This document shows positions 21,134 to 31,689 of a stretch of 64,000 nucleotides of DNA, in pieces; position 1 is the first letter of the stretch, and every line of letters begins with the position of its first letter. The DNA comes from Oncomelania hupensis. Its lineage: Eukaryota; Mollusca; Gastropoda; Littorinimorpha; Pomatiopsidae. The stretch is from the NCBI GenBank assembly GCA_036898135.1, contig CM072522.1, positions 27,387,763 through 27,451,762 on the forward strand. The letters run 5' to 3'. The position numbers and the translations under genes were made by a program. The notes beneath the pieces were generated by a model. It saw only the letters and a program-made list of their open reading frames with translations, was not told where the DNA came from and ran no database searches.

Positions 21134-24100
21134 GTCAGACTGAGCATTTATTCGCTATCCATAACAATGTTAACATTGATGGACAGTTGCGTACTATTCG
21201 TTTGGTTTACGTGCAGCAGAGATGCATTGGTCCGAGTTTCTTAGCATAGCACAGTTAGGAGATAAGAGCTATTTCAGTATTTGGCCATCACATTACACTA
21301 TGTGTCTATCTATGTTACACAATTTTTGTTCCTGGCTTCTAAGTGTTATATTTCAATTGCTTATGTCTAAAGTACGTGAAAAAATGACTTCATTAAGCAC
21401 AAACTTTGCTTACACGACAACAGCACGAAGAAAACTCGTTTTTTGGTGAAAATTGAACGATTTTTTTCATTTTCGTCATTATGATCAGGTAAAAACAAAA
21501 ATTGCACAAGGAATAGACAAACACAGTCGGAAACAACTCAACAAGGTTCAGAAATGTGTCGATTTTCTAGATTGACGATTGTACTGTGAATCTCTCTCTC
21601 AGTTCAGTTTATAAATTTATAGTCCCCAACACAGTGTGCGTGTAGGAGACTTTGGTATTTTGATGTCCATTGATATAAGAGATTGTGCTGCAGTAAGAGG
21701 TCATATGAAGAGGGAGCGTGGGACACTGCTACGACGTCCGGAAGAAGACGGAGATGGATCGATGGCAGGCATGAGGGGAAGGAGTACGAACGAACGGCGG
21801 CAGGGGTAGGACCGGGGTGCCAGGGAGGCCGCCAAGGCCAAGGGAGGGCAAGCACAGAGGGGGAAGGGTGGAGGGCCTAGCAGTGACCAGGAGGGTGGGG
21901 GGAGGGGAACGTACCTAATTAGATAAAAATCCTTCAGGACCACATTAATTTATAAATTAAAAGTCGAGGAGGGCCGGGTAAAAGCTATAAACAATCAAGG
22001 ATGGACCCATAAAACAAGGAAGGAAAAAAAAAAAAGGTACAGATCGTGAGGTAGGGAAAGTCATTCAAGAAAACGGATACCCAGGACACATAGGTCGACT
22101 GAAGGTATGAGCCATGTGGTATGGGATGTCAATCATGAAAACGAATACCCAGGATCCAAGGGATCAACTGAGGTATAAGTCATGTGGTGAGAAATGGTAG
22201 TAGTGGTATCTAATACCCAGGACACAAGGATTAACTGAAGGCATGAGTCATGTGAGGGGGGTGGTCAGTCATGGAAACGGATACCCAGGACCCATGGGGT
22301 TGACTGGCTAAATGAGCCATGTAGTATGAGAGCAAGGTAGCTGAGTGGTATAAGTCAGTACCTGGTAGTAATACCCAGGACCCAATGGGTCAGCTGAGGG
22401 TACAATCCGTGTAGTAGTAGCTGAGTGGGAACATGCCACTTAAGTAGAGCATACCCAGGACCCGAGAAGGTAGAGTCGAACCCAAGGCCCATGGGCCATG
22501 TGGGGGAATAGGTTACAAACAGGTAACTGAGTGGGGATAGTCATTATTAGTAGTTGTAAGACAAAGGAACCCAAGACGAGTTCCGGGGAGAGAACCTGCC
22601 AGGAGGTTGGGTCTAAAGGTGTACAGACACTCGTGAGCGGTAGGTGCACACCGCGGTCATGAACAGCAGTCCAAAATTAGTCGACAAGGAGTAGGCTACC
22701 AGGTCGGCCATGGAGTTCAGATGCATGTCGCGGCAGGCAATCCTAACCGTGGAGAAGTCAGGCTCCAGGGCCAGACACCCAAGGACACAGTAGTCGTGTG
22801 TTTTGATACTTGTACAGCTACTTTTGGAACGTTCAAGAACGTTCTAGAAAGTTCTGAGAGTTTCTCGAAAGTTCTGGAAGTTTCTTGAACGTTCTAGAGT
22901 GTTCAGGAGAATTGTAGAAACATGTGGACAACTTTAGCAGTTCAGGGAGGAAGCTCGGCACTGAAAGCAAATCGATAATTTTCTCAAACACACGCGATTT
23001 TCCAAATTTCATTGTCCTGGTCACAGAAGCAAAGTTTTTCTGGAATAACAGCGATTTCCTTTCTGTTCTAGACCTAACGGGTTAGGAAAACACACTTTCA
23101 ACCCAGGAACAGAACAAAAGTAAAAATTTGTTACATAGTGATATATTTAATATGGGTCACAGACCCGGACCTTTGGTTTTTATGCTTACCAATGTAGACT
23201 TTTTAAACTCCAAATTAATTGACAGTGTTCCCTCCACACACAAAAAATGAGAGTCCTTGGGACTCCCAGGTATAAAATTTTAAGAGTCCTTGTGCAAATT
23301 TTGAGAGTCCCCAAATCGGAAAAAGAAATGTAAAAACAAGTCCAAGCCTCACTTTTTTTCTTCTTTTTTTTAACTCTGTTAAAGCGTCACATTAGTTATC
23401 ATAATCATATAAAACCAAAAAATTAAAACATGTATTAAATGTTTATTTAAGCCTGAGACGCTTGGTTGCTGCAAACTCCTTCAGAGTACCCTGCACAACA
23501 GCTTCTGGATCTGTACTTGATGTTGCTGTGGATGAACATATTTTGGGCCCAGTCAACCAAGTCAGAAGTGACATGATCGTGTATGATAGAATCAAAGAAT
23601 GGATTCACAAAGATTTCTTCTGTTCGGTGAATGGATTGCTTGGAGGAAGTTTAAAATTTTTTAAGAACGACAACTCCCGACACAATCTTTAATCGTCTGC
23701 AATGGCAGTCTCAGTTGGATTCTGATTATGCCGTGAATTAGATCGCCACTCGTTGGTCGTATTTTTGACTTCAGCTTTTCGAAAAAAATGTGTGCGTCCA
23801 CAGGACGCACATATGCAAATTTTTCTGCGTCATTTTTCTTATTTTGTGCGTAATTGACGCACTACTGTGCGTAATCGGGAACACTGATTGAGTACATCAT
23901 TACCGTATTTAAGTTCTCTTTTGTCTTCACAATTTGTGAATGCATCACTACATTTCAAATGAAATGTCATCCTGCGTCATACAGTCATTTAGCTGTTGGT
24001 TGCTGGTGTAGATCCAAACCAAAGGAATAGTATGTCCATAACAATTAACAGGCGCAACAAGTCATGAATATTATAAGCAATAACTGACGATAACTGGACA

Positions 24101-24265
24101 TGGATAATCAATTTAGACTTGAAATTAACCAACTTTCACTGTGTTGAATATTTACATGAGTCTTATTATTATTATTATAAATTTTTTTAAGTTATTTGTT
24201 TTAATTGCTACTACTACAACTATTCTAGCACTACTATTGCTGGTACTAGTCCGGTACTTCTACTT

Positions 24266-24307
<42 letters not shown>

Positions 24308-27300
24308 TTCTACCACTACTAATACTTCTACTGTCATTACTACTACTTTCCTGTTTGTGAGTGGATTGATTCCTTATCCGCCAAGTCAACTAACAGCTAG
24401 AAATTTATCTAAACAGAATCAGTTACTGATTGTAGCTATTCAACCCAAGAAGAACAAGAGCAGTGTGAACGGAGAATAATAATAATAGTAGCAGAGTGGA
24501 GTTATTTATTTATTTATTATTTATTTAATCACTTTTATATCTGGCTTTTCCAGCTCAAGAGCTGCCCAAGGCGCTGGCAGATACAGGATCTAACTCAAGC
24601 TGCCTGAGGCGCCCACTTGCAGCCTTTAAGCACATAGTCTGATTCCCAGACCATTGAGCGTAGTCCTGCACAACTGGGGATGGGAAGAAGGGACCAAGTG
24701 CGTGCTGGGTGTATTTGTGTAGCCGGCATTCACCCATCACTGCATCAGGATCTTTAAAGTCCATGTGATGGAATGTGTGCTTGCACAGACTAACCTCGGT
24801 TTATACTTTCATTCAAAGGAGTTTTTTTTTTCTTCTCCACACCATGAAGGCCTTTTGAACCACTGCCTGTACAGGCTGCAATGTTATCACCTGACATTCC
24901 AGTACACGGCATAGACCACTGAGCTAACAGCGCTACCAGGGATAGAATTTGACTTCCAACTCTTGACCATTTCCCATGAGAACACAGCCCGACCCGAACT
25001 GTTACGTTTATTTATCCTCCCTCATAAGAGAGCTAGAGACATAACATTTGCTCATGTGCCTTTCGAGGTGAGAAGCGTACTGAGAGCACAAAAGATTGCT
25101 GGCTACTAGTGCCATCACACTCTCTGCAGGTCTTTGCCACAAACCTACAACAATGCCAGCCCACAATTGAGCCCTGTGCAGAAGGTGGAAGGGCCAGGCT
25201 GGGAGAACATATATCACCTTTTCCTGCACAATCCAAGGGCTGGGGCACATGCCCACAGCAGGAACCACGAAGGCCAGACTGACAAGGGAATAAACTCCCT
25301 CTTGCAGCCTCAAAGGGGACAATCCCTCCCAAATGTGCATGACCAGTTGCCTCCCCATTGCACCATATTATTATTATTTGCTGCTACTATCGAGTGCTAA
25401 CTTCACTATACTGCTGGTACTGCCACTACTACAATATCATCAAGGACGGGCAAACTACTTTTGAAAAGTAGTCCGCTACACTACAGTTACATTAGTCTAA
25501 AAAAGTAGTTCGCTACTTTACAATTACATTTTGAAGGAATGTAGTTCGCTACTTTTACGCTACTTTAAAAAAAAGTAGCTAACTACTTTTCAAACTACTT
25601 TTTTTAAAAACTGTAATCACAACTGGGACTGCTAAGTATTTTTTAAATTAAGTAAATTTAAAAAAGACAAGAAAACAAACTAATAAAGAAATACTTTTAA
25701 TGATATATGCTCTTCATCAGATTTCAAAAAAAGATACAAAATATTTCCTTAGACTACAAAATGTGTTATTGATAACATTGCAAGTCAAGATCATTTTATA
25801 GGAGCACACTTAATACATTATGTATGGTATAGATATATAATCATTTCCATGAATCAAGGAAACACTGACACTTCCTTAAAAACCTTTCTTAGAATTGTAC
25901 TTAGCCAACACTTTTGCCTCAAAGTTAGAATCAGTAACTCTGGTTCTGATCTTAGTTAAAATAAGTCCCGCCTGACTAAATAAACGCTCAACTGCTGCAC
26001 TGCTGGGCAATGAGGTGTTCGTCCTCAGGAAGACAGCCTTAACACCAGGGTACTTGTCCAGTTCATCCAGAGATTTGGCCAGTCCCTCTTTCAGGTAGGC
26101 TGTAGACTAGGCCACGTCAGCGACATTATCAAAGAGGATAAAGTCCTCATCAGTTTGAGACTTGACCGCTGCCTGGGCTGATGGCTTGATGGACATAACT
26201 TCATTTGTCAGCAGCATCTTAGCTGCTTCCTTAAGCTTTAAATTTCCTTTTCTTGCTCGCTGAATACTCATTGCATCCGTACTTGCATTTAAATATAAAT
26301 TCATTGTCAGTTTCTTCTTTGAAATGAAAAAATTCTACATAGGGTTTAAACAAAGTTGGAAGTTTCTCCATCTTCTGCGGACTAAAATTTGTGCGTTCTG
26401 TGCTTGATTTGCCCGAACAAAGACTGAGATGACTGACGCGCGCTTTTGAAAGTCACGTGGCGGGCTTTTGCTTTCAGCCTATCACAATCATGCTTCCGTT
26501 CGCTGAGCGAGCGATAAATCTCCCCGCGAGACAGCACTCGCTTCGGCTTGACTGAAAGTGCAAGTCACACGGCAAGGAAAGTAGCGTAGCGAAAAACACA
26601 TTTTCGCTACTTCGCTACTGACAAATTAGTAGTTCGCTGCTTTACAACTACTTTTTTACAATATGTAGTTTGGATCGTTACAAACTACTCCAAATAGTAG
26701 CGAAACTACAAAATGTAGTCGCTACTCTCGCTACTTGCCCATCCTTGAATATCATGATACTGCTACTGCTATTACTTAACTTCTGCTATCACTTAACTGT
26801 TGCTACAACTACTATAATACTTCTACTACTACTATTACAAAGTCCTACTTGTACTATACTATTACTACAATATTATTATTGAATTACCACTAATATATTA
26901 TCGTCAATACTAACTACTTTTGTTCCTTTCTTTTTCAGGTGTTTTGCGAGTGGCTAGCTCCTTATCAACCAGGCGAACGCACAGTGAGGATGGAGAACAA
27001 GTTTCTGGCGGCGTTGTGGTGGATCACTACAGAAGAAACTTATGCAAGGGTTGCCAAAAGGTTTGGCTTCATCAACAAGGCTGTACTGTACCGTTCAATC
27101 AAGAATGTCTTCCACGTTCTCAAAACATTGCGAGGTAATGTTTGTGGGTGTTTATTGGTTGCAGTTTTTTTTAAATAATTTTTGTTTTATATATTGAAAA
27201 AAAAAGTTTGATAGCTTGTTTGATTGTGTGTTTGCATGTGGTGTGTGTGTGATAGTGGGGACGGTGTATGTTACTGCCCACTGCTGTAGTTCGATGGTAA

Positions 27301-30300
27301 AGAGTTTGCGTGGCACACCGATGACCCAGTTTCAAATCCCTGTGGTGGGCTAGATAAAAATGGATATTTTTACTGTCCATCTTAATAATAATATGCTTTC
27401 TTATTTGGTTCAGTGTTGATTTAGGTCTTTACCACCTCATCCCTGGGTATCACTTGTTCAAAAACTAGCAGGCATGAATGTTGATATTAGAACTATTCTA
27501 TGGATTTTTGACTATCTTACAAATAGACCTCAGTTTGTCAGAGTTCAAAACAATTCCAATTCTATTGTATACAATTCTAATATTGTGTTGACTAATACAG
27601 GAGCCCCTCAAGGAACTGTTCTAGCACCTTTTTTGTTTTCTTTGTACACCGCAGACCATAGACAAAAGCACGAATCCTGTCCCTTGATAAAATTTGCAGA
27701 CGACACGGCACTCTCTGGTCTTATTACCAACAACATGGACAACATGTACAGAGATGAAATAGATAGCTTTGTCAACTGGTGTGATTCGAATTTTCTAGAT
27801 CTAAATGTAAGCAAAACAAAAGAAATGATAATTGATTTTAGGAAGGGAAACAAGTTTGATTTTAATCCTATCTTTATCAAAGGAGAAGAAGTAGAGAGAG
27901 TGCATGCATATAAGTATTTAGGTGTGGTTATCGATGATAGATTCACTTGGAAAGATAACACAAACTACATTTACAAGCGACTGCAAAGTAGAATGTTTTG
28001 TTTAAGAAAACTGAGATCCTTTAATGTAAAACAGGAAATTTTACAAATGTTTTATACAGCTGTAATAGGAAGCATCATTTCTTTTGGAATCTCATGTTGG
28101 GGAGGAAACGTATCACAAACAGAAAAACGAAGATTGGACAAACAGATAAAAAGGGCTAGTGGGGTGATTGGGAGGGAACAGGATGACATGGCGACGATAC
28201 ATTGCAGACAAGTGACAAAAAAGCTGACTGCAATTTTGGCTGACAGTAACCATCCACTTTTCTTGGAATTTGACTCTCGACGGATAGACAGGAGTGGACG
28301 TTTTAGGGCACCAGCGGGAACATCAAATAGGTACAGGAACTCATTCATACCACTTGCCATTCAAGCACATAACAAACAAGTCGGTAGGTCTTACTAAACA
28401 TACTCTACAACTCTCATGCAGCTTAGTTAGTTTATTTTTTTATTTTTTATTTATTTATTTATTTATTTTTAAAACTGCTTAATTGAAATATCTGCATTAT
28501 GAAAATATGTCCAAGTGTTTGAAGATCATTAATAATGTATAAATATTTATGTGTGTGTAAAAGAAGAATGAATGGACATGTTTAATTGACAGACAATGTA
28601 ATTTCCATGCTTTTGGATTAATAAAGTAATATCTTATCTTATCTTATCTTATCTTATCCCCAATGGAGAATGTGGACTTAAAACTTCAGTGTTAATTCTT
28701 ACTGTACAACATATAAAATGTGTTTTTTAAATTTCAAGACGAGGTGATCCATTGGCCAAAGCTGGAAGATTTACAGAAAGTATCAGCAGAGTGGGAATCT
28801 GTATCAAGGTTTCCAGGCGTGGTGGGTGTTGTTGGTGGTACCTACATCAAGATTACCATCAGTTCTACAAACGAAAGCAAAAATGACTACCTCTGCAACA
28901 AAGGATTCCATGCCATTTACCTGCAGGTATATTTAGATATAATTTTGTGTTGTCATCTTTATCTACTTATATTAATTAATTTATTTAATAGTTCTTATAA
29001 AGCGCTTTTCCAGCAGAAGAGCTGCTCAAGGTGCTGGCTAATACAGGATCTAACTCAACCTTTGGGCACATAGTCTGACACCCAGACAACTGAGCACAAT
29101 CCTGGGCGACTGGGGATGGGGAGAAGGGACCTAGTGCATTCTGGGTGTTTGTGTAGGCAGCACTGGCCCATCTAAGACATGAGCACCAGGATCTTTAAAG
29201 TCCATGCAATGGAATGCGTGAGTGCACAGACTAGATTTTGGTTTATACTTTCACTATTATAAAACAAAACTTTGACACATATGTAAATGAAATAGGATTG
29301 TAATTTGTTATATTGTATCATTTGATCATGTCGAAGTAAAAAAATAATTAAAAAAAAAAAAAAATGGCGAATCCATATAACGGGATGATTATGCTGATTT
29401 TGGCAAATATGCAGAATCAGCAATAGGCTGCTAATTTTGCGGATTAGGCAACAGCTTGCAAAAATGTATGTGGGGCACTTTAAAATCTTTCAGATTTAAT
29501 GGAACCAACAACCAATTTTGAGGAAATTGCACTGGTTGTAATCATCAAGTATAATTTTACAAATGCTACAGATACAAATTTACTGCTGATTCTAGGGACT
29601 CTCCATCCTATAGGGTTCTGCATGACACTATAAATTGTAGATATTGGTTATGCTCGAGTCATATTTTTCCCTCTCTCCATGGTGATCATTCTGTCTTTGT
29701 CCCATCCTTTTTCTCTGTTGTTTTGTCTTTCTCACTCTTCATGGCTTTATAAAGGCAAGGAACACAAAGTACGCACGGGGAGAAAAGTTGAAATAGTCTG
29801 AATGAATGCTGAATGTTTGGCTGGGAGCTGAAGATGATCATGAACGGTTGAATGGAAGTTTGGTGTTACTTGCTTTTATGACTTGATATTTAATTCTGTA
29901 CAGGTTGTATTGTGTCATAATTCTATACCAACTGTATTGTGTCCTAATTCTGTACCGACTGTATGTGTCATAATTCTGTAACGACTGTATTGTGTCATAA
30001 TCTGTACCGATTGTATTGTGTCATAATTCTGTACCGACTGTATTGTGTCATAATTCTGTACTGACTGTATTGTGTCATAATTCTGTACTGACTGTATTGT
30101 GTCAATGATCGTTTTACACTTAACACAAAATAATTTTCCTTGCTGTTTGTTAGGACAATATAGATCCTGGTTCTGGTTGAGATTCTGGAATATTCAACAA
30201 TAAAATATATTTATTTAAAAAAAAAGGAATAAATAAGATTATTGAATGCGACCAGCCCATATTTAAATAAAATAAAAATATAAGACCAACCCATTTTTAA

Positions 30301-31047
30301 ATAAAATAAAAATTTAAAAAGAAAAAAGAAAGAAAGTTTGTGTTGAAATGGACTTTAATGAATTGTCAAGCTGAACATCACATAAATGTGATTTTTTTGA
30401 GTTTGGGTGCTACGTTTTCTTTGTTGTTTATTTGCACTGGTGTTCTGTTGCAAATGACAAGAATAAAATCTTTATTGTCAGCATTGTCAAACGGTGGTGA
30501 TCCTGATTTTTATTTTTTTTGGCAGGTGGTTTGCAACAAAGAGCTGCAGTTCATTAACGTCCACACGAGCAGTGCGGGGTCTGGTAACAGCGAGGCGGCA
30601 TTTGAGAGTTCGGATCTTCGACAGCGACTAGAGTCTGACGACGACCGCCTTCCACCAGACAAGCACTTGCTAGCCAGCACCGCTTATCCGTTGAAAGACT
30701 ACCTGATGGTGCCTTTGACAGATAAAGGGCCGTTGTCTGATGAAGAATTTTCAGCTTACAACGCCGCCCATGCTGGAACGAGAATGGTACTGAGGCGCGC
30801 TGTCGGTTTACTGAGATCAAAATTTTCTCGTCTCAAAAACGTCGACTTGTCGAACGTGTCTGATATTCCTCAGGTCGTTACGGCTGCTTGCGTGTTGCAC
30901 AACTTCATCCTTCGAGAGAACGGGGCGGACGATGCAATCCAAGTGTCCGACAAGGAGGAAGGTGGCGAGGACTGTGTGAACGATGGTGAAGCCTCTGCTG
31001 TTGAGAAGAGGTTGGCTATTGCTCGAAAGCTAGCCAAAGTGAACTGA
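20717..31047 (+). CDS. HARBI1-like gene derived from a PIF/Harbinger transposase, catalytic residues lost (span of 4 exons)
   Basis: Four exons (20717-21133, 26939-27134, 28739-28926, 30526-31047) join in phase to a 440-residue protein. Order of parts: a basic N-terminal region with FKSYFHMSRETFE (about 127-139), a helix-turn-helix-like segment (about 153-195, ENKFLAALWWITTEETY), then the DDE nuclease fold. The fold is recognisable by FPGVVGVVGGTYI, AIYLQVVCNKELQFINV, AYPLKDYLMVPL and ACVLHNFILRENG. In active Harbinger enzymes and vertebrate HARBI1 the matching motifs are IDGTH, PGS-x-x-D, GDSAYPL and a Glu before RAFG. Here they carry Gly237, Ser289, Ser318 and Arg357, so no catalytic acid remains. 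Open frames, intact splice sites and a 10 kb intron-bearing layout argue for a domesticated DNA- or protein-binding gene rather than a dead transposon. A polyadenylation signal AATAAA lies at 31305. No terminal inverted repeats were found around it. Confidence 0.85.
21140..22049. other. Start of HARBI1-like intron 1, no feature
   Basis: Includes a GC-richer purine-rich block (about 21700-21900). No exon, RNA or recognisable transposon. Confidence 0.5.
22050..22480. repeat. Degenerate tandem repeat with ATACCCAGGAC core
   Basis: About six units of roughly 60-90 bp share ATACCCAGGAC, a GACTGA/AACTGA word and an ATGAGCCATGTGG-like word. Spacing is irregular, so it is an old minisatellite. Confidence 0.6.
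22827..22919. promoter_or_regulatory. Long heat-shock-element-like array
   Basis: Alternating GAA and TTC words recur exactly every 5 bp from 22827 to 22919: 19 slots, of which 15 are exact and 4 (22857, 22897, 22907, 22912) carry one mismatch. HSF trimers bind inverted nGAAn pentamers in this spacing, and functional elements usually have 3 to 6. It lies in intron 1 of the HARBI1-like gene, far from any visible promoter. Confidence 0.7.
23223..23886. mobile_element. hAT-like TIR element with 5-bp target duplication
   Basis: Ends CAGTGTTCCC and GGGAACACTG are perfect inverted repeats, flanked on both sides by ATTGA. The surrounding repeat (23148-23222) has an uninterrupted relative at 515-600 whose sequence runs straight across the insertion point. 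The interior holds only short frames. Size 664 bp; non-autonomous. Confidence 0.7.
23890..24489. other. Intron 1, trinucleotide tract only
   Basis: A (CTA)n tract lies at about 24262-24308. Nothing else supported. Confidence 0.5.
24490..24940 (-). mobile_element. tRNA-derived SINE, family B
   Basis: Nearly full-length relative of the copy at 32075-32515. The 3' end (read on the minus strand) is the conserved CTTGAGCTGGAAAAGC block followed by an A/T-rich tail at 24490-24540. The tRNA-like end at about 24850-24940 is diverged. Confidence 0.7.
25441..26747 (-). mobile_element. hAT transposon, internally deleted
   Basis: TIRs CAAGGACGGGCAA and TTGCCCATCCTTG are flanked by a perfect 8-bp duplication AATATCAT (25433-25440 and 26748-26755), the hAT signature. 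Both subterminal regions are packed with AGTAGCGAACTA-type words, likely transposase-binding repeats. It retains the C-terminal coding part of the transposase on the minus strand. Inserted in intron 1 of the HARBI1-like gene. Confidence 0.9.
25876..26304 (-). pseudogene. hAT transposase C-terminal (dimerisation) domain, broken
   Basis: One frame runs through the region with a single internal stop at 26109-26107. The part after the stop contains KYPGVKAVFLRTNTSLPSSA followed by AVERLFSQAGLILTKIRTRV, the hallmark hATC dimerisation domain (LPSSAAVERLFS). The N-terminal zinc finger and most of the catalytic region are absent, so it cannot encode an active enzyme. Confidence 0.85.
26939..27134 (+). 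CDS. HARBI1-like gene, exon 2
   Basis: Follows a strong pyrimidine tract and TTTTTCAG; ends before GTAATG with one base carried over. Encodes the HTH-like segment with ENKFLAALWWITT and ARVAKRFGFINKAVLYRSI, in phase with exon 1 across SRETFE/VFCEWL. Confidence 0.82.
27415..28658 (+). mobile_element. 5'-truncated CR1/Rex1-type LINE in intron 2
   Basis: The element encodes RT from about the motif before NTGAPQGTVLAPFLF to the C-terminus, then a short 3' UTR with AATAAAG and a (CTTAT)n tail (about 28630-28658), the usual end of Rex1/CR1-related elements. An apparent 1-base deletion near 27460 breaks the upstream frame. Confidence 0.8.
27474..28397 (+). pseudogene. LINE reverse transcriptase, C-terminal two thirds
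   Basis: A continuous 307-codon frame. It contains the RT motifs NTGAPQGTVLAPFLFSLYTA and the catalytic box FADDTALSG, then LNVSKTKEMIIDFR and YKYLGVVIDD, and the post-RT domain ending IPLAIQAHN. The endonuclease and N-terminal RT motifs are missing, so this is a truncated copy although the remaining frame is open. It is on the same strand as the host gene. Confidence 0.8.
28739..28926 (+). CDS. HARBI1-like gene, exon 3
   Basis: Acceptor TTTCAAG, donor CTGCAG then GTATAT. Starts by completing a GAC codon and ends in phase 0. Encodes SRFPGVVGVVGGTYIKI, where the first catalytic Asp of Harbinger enzymes would sit in place of the first Gly of GGTY, and ends NKGFHAIYLQ. Confidence 0.85.
28970..29255 (-). 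mobile_element. SINE family B fragment in intron 3
   Basis: Shares the CGCTTTTCCAGC..GAGCTGC..AAGG block and the CATGAGC..CAGGATCTTTAAAGTCC block with the reference copy; the tRNA head is missing. Confidence 0.7.
29256..29884. other. Intron 3, no feature
   Basis: AT-rich sequence without supported features. Confidence 0.5.
29885..30106. repeat. 27-bp minisatellite
   Basis: About eight units of the form GTATTGTGTCATAATTCTGT plus ACCGACT, with substitutions and 1-2 base gaps. Direct repeats without spacers, in intron 3 of the HARBI1-like gene. Confidence 0.85.
30526..31047 (+). CDS. HARBI1-like gene, exon 4 (C-terminus)
   Basis: Acceptor TTTGGCAG; 173 codons and a TGA stop. Begins VVCNKELQFINV in phase with exon 3. 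Contains SSAGSGNSEAAF (second Asp lost), LLASTAYPLKDYL (GD of GDSAYPL changed to AS), TRMVLRRAVGLLRSKFSRL (Glu changed to Arg) and the conserved ACVLHNFI end, followed by an acidic tail. Confidence 0.88.
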   Translation: MVCNKELQFINVHTSSAGSGNSEAAFESSDLRQRLESDDDRLPPDKHLLASTAYPLKDYLMVPLTDKGPLSDEEFSAYNAAHAGTRMVLRRAVGLLRSKFSRLKNVDLSNVSDIPQVVTAACVLHNFILRENGADDAIQVSDKEEGGEDCVNDGEASAVEKRLAIARKLAKVN

Positions 31048-31670
31048 AAGAACAGAGCCATGCCCACCAAAGACAAAGGGGAATAGAACATTGTGCTTGC
31101 AGGATGCTGCAAGTGTATATCATTTCTTTCTTTGTTGTCGTTGCTATATCAAGTTCGTGTAGCAACTAATTATTTGGTTACACTGTGCATTTCACAGTAA
31201 TGGTTTTGTTGTTAACTCAAGCATGCAGCAATGCAAGTCTGTGTGTGCAACCCAAATCACAATTCCTGATTTTTGACATTTGTTTGGTTTTTTTAAATTG
31301 TTGGAATAAATATTTTGTATTTATGCATATTAACAAAAAAATCTGTTTGCAGTCTTGCTCAGTAAAATGTGTTAAAAGACATTATTGATGTGTGTTTGCT
31401 GTGAAAAAGAAAGAAAGAAAGAAAGGAAGGGAGAAAGAACCAGACATTGATGTTAGGATAAATGATAAATGAATACATAAACATTTGTAGGATTAAATAA
31501 ATAAGCATATCATTGTTACAATATGCAATAAATAAACACATAATAATCTGTTCTTATACTGCAGCAGCCTATTTACATTTTAAATGAAACACAAAACTCG
31601 CACAAACGTCAATTGCCTTTTTAAATTTTTTAAATTTTTTTTTTTATAGAAGATATACTTGGAGCAACCT
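31048..31670. other. 3' flank of the HARBI1-like gene
   Basis: Probable 3' UTR followed by AT-rich DNA with a short GAAA repeat at about 31408. No other feature. Confidence 0.45.
31305..31310 (+). terminator. Polyadenylation signal candidate
   Basis: AATAAA 258 bp after the HARBI1-like stop codon. Confidence 0.35.
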
Positions 31671-31689
31671 TGAGACTGTCAACCAATGA

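Noticed and set aside
29885..30106. CRISPR-like array
   Set aside because: Units are contiguous 27-bp direct repeats with no spacers, and the context is eukaryotic.
30340..30525. 5' extension of HARBI1-like exon 4
   Set aside because: The frame is open upstream, but the acceptor at 30525 and phase match with exon 3 place the exon start at 30526; the upstream peptide shows no similarity to the family.
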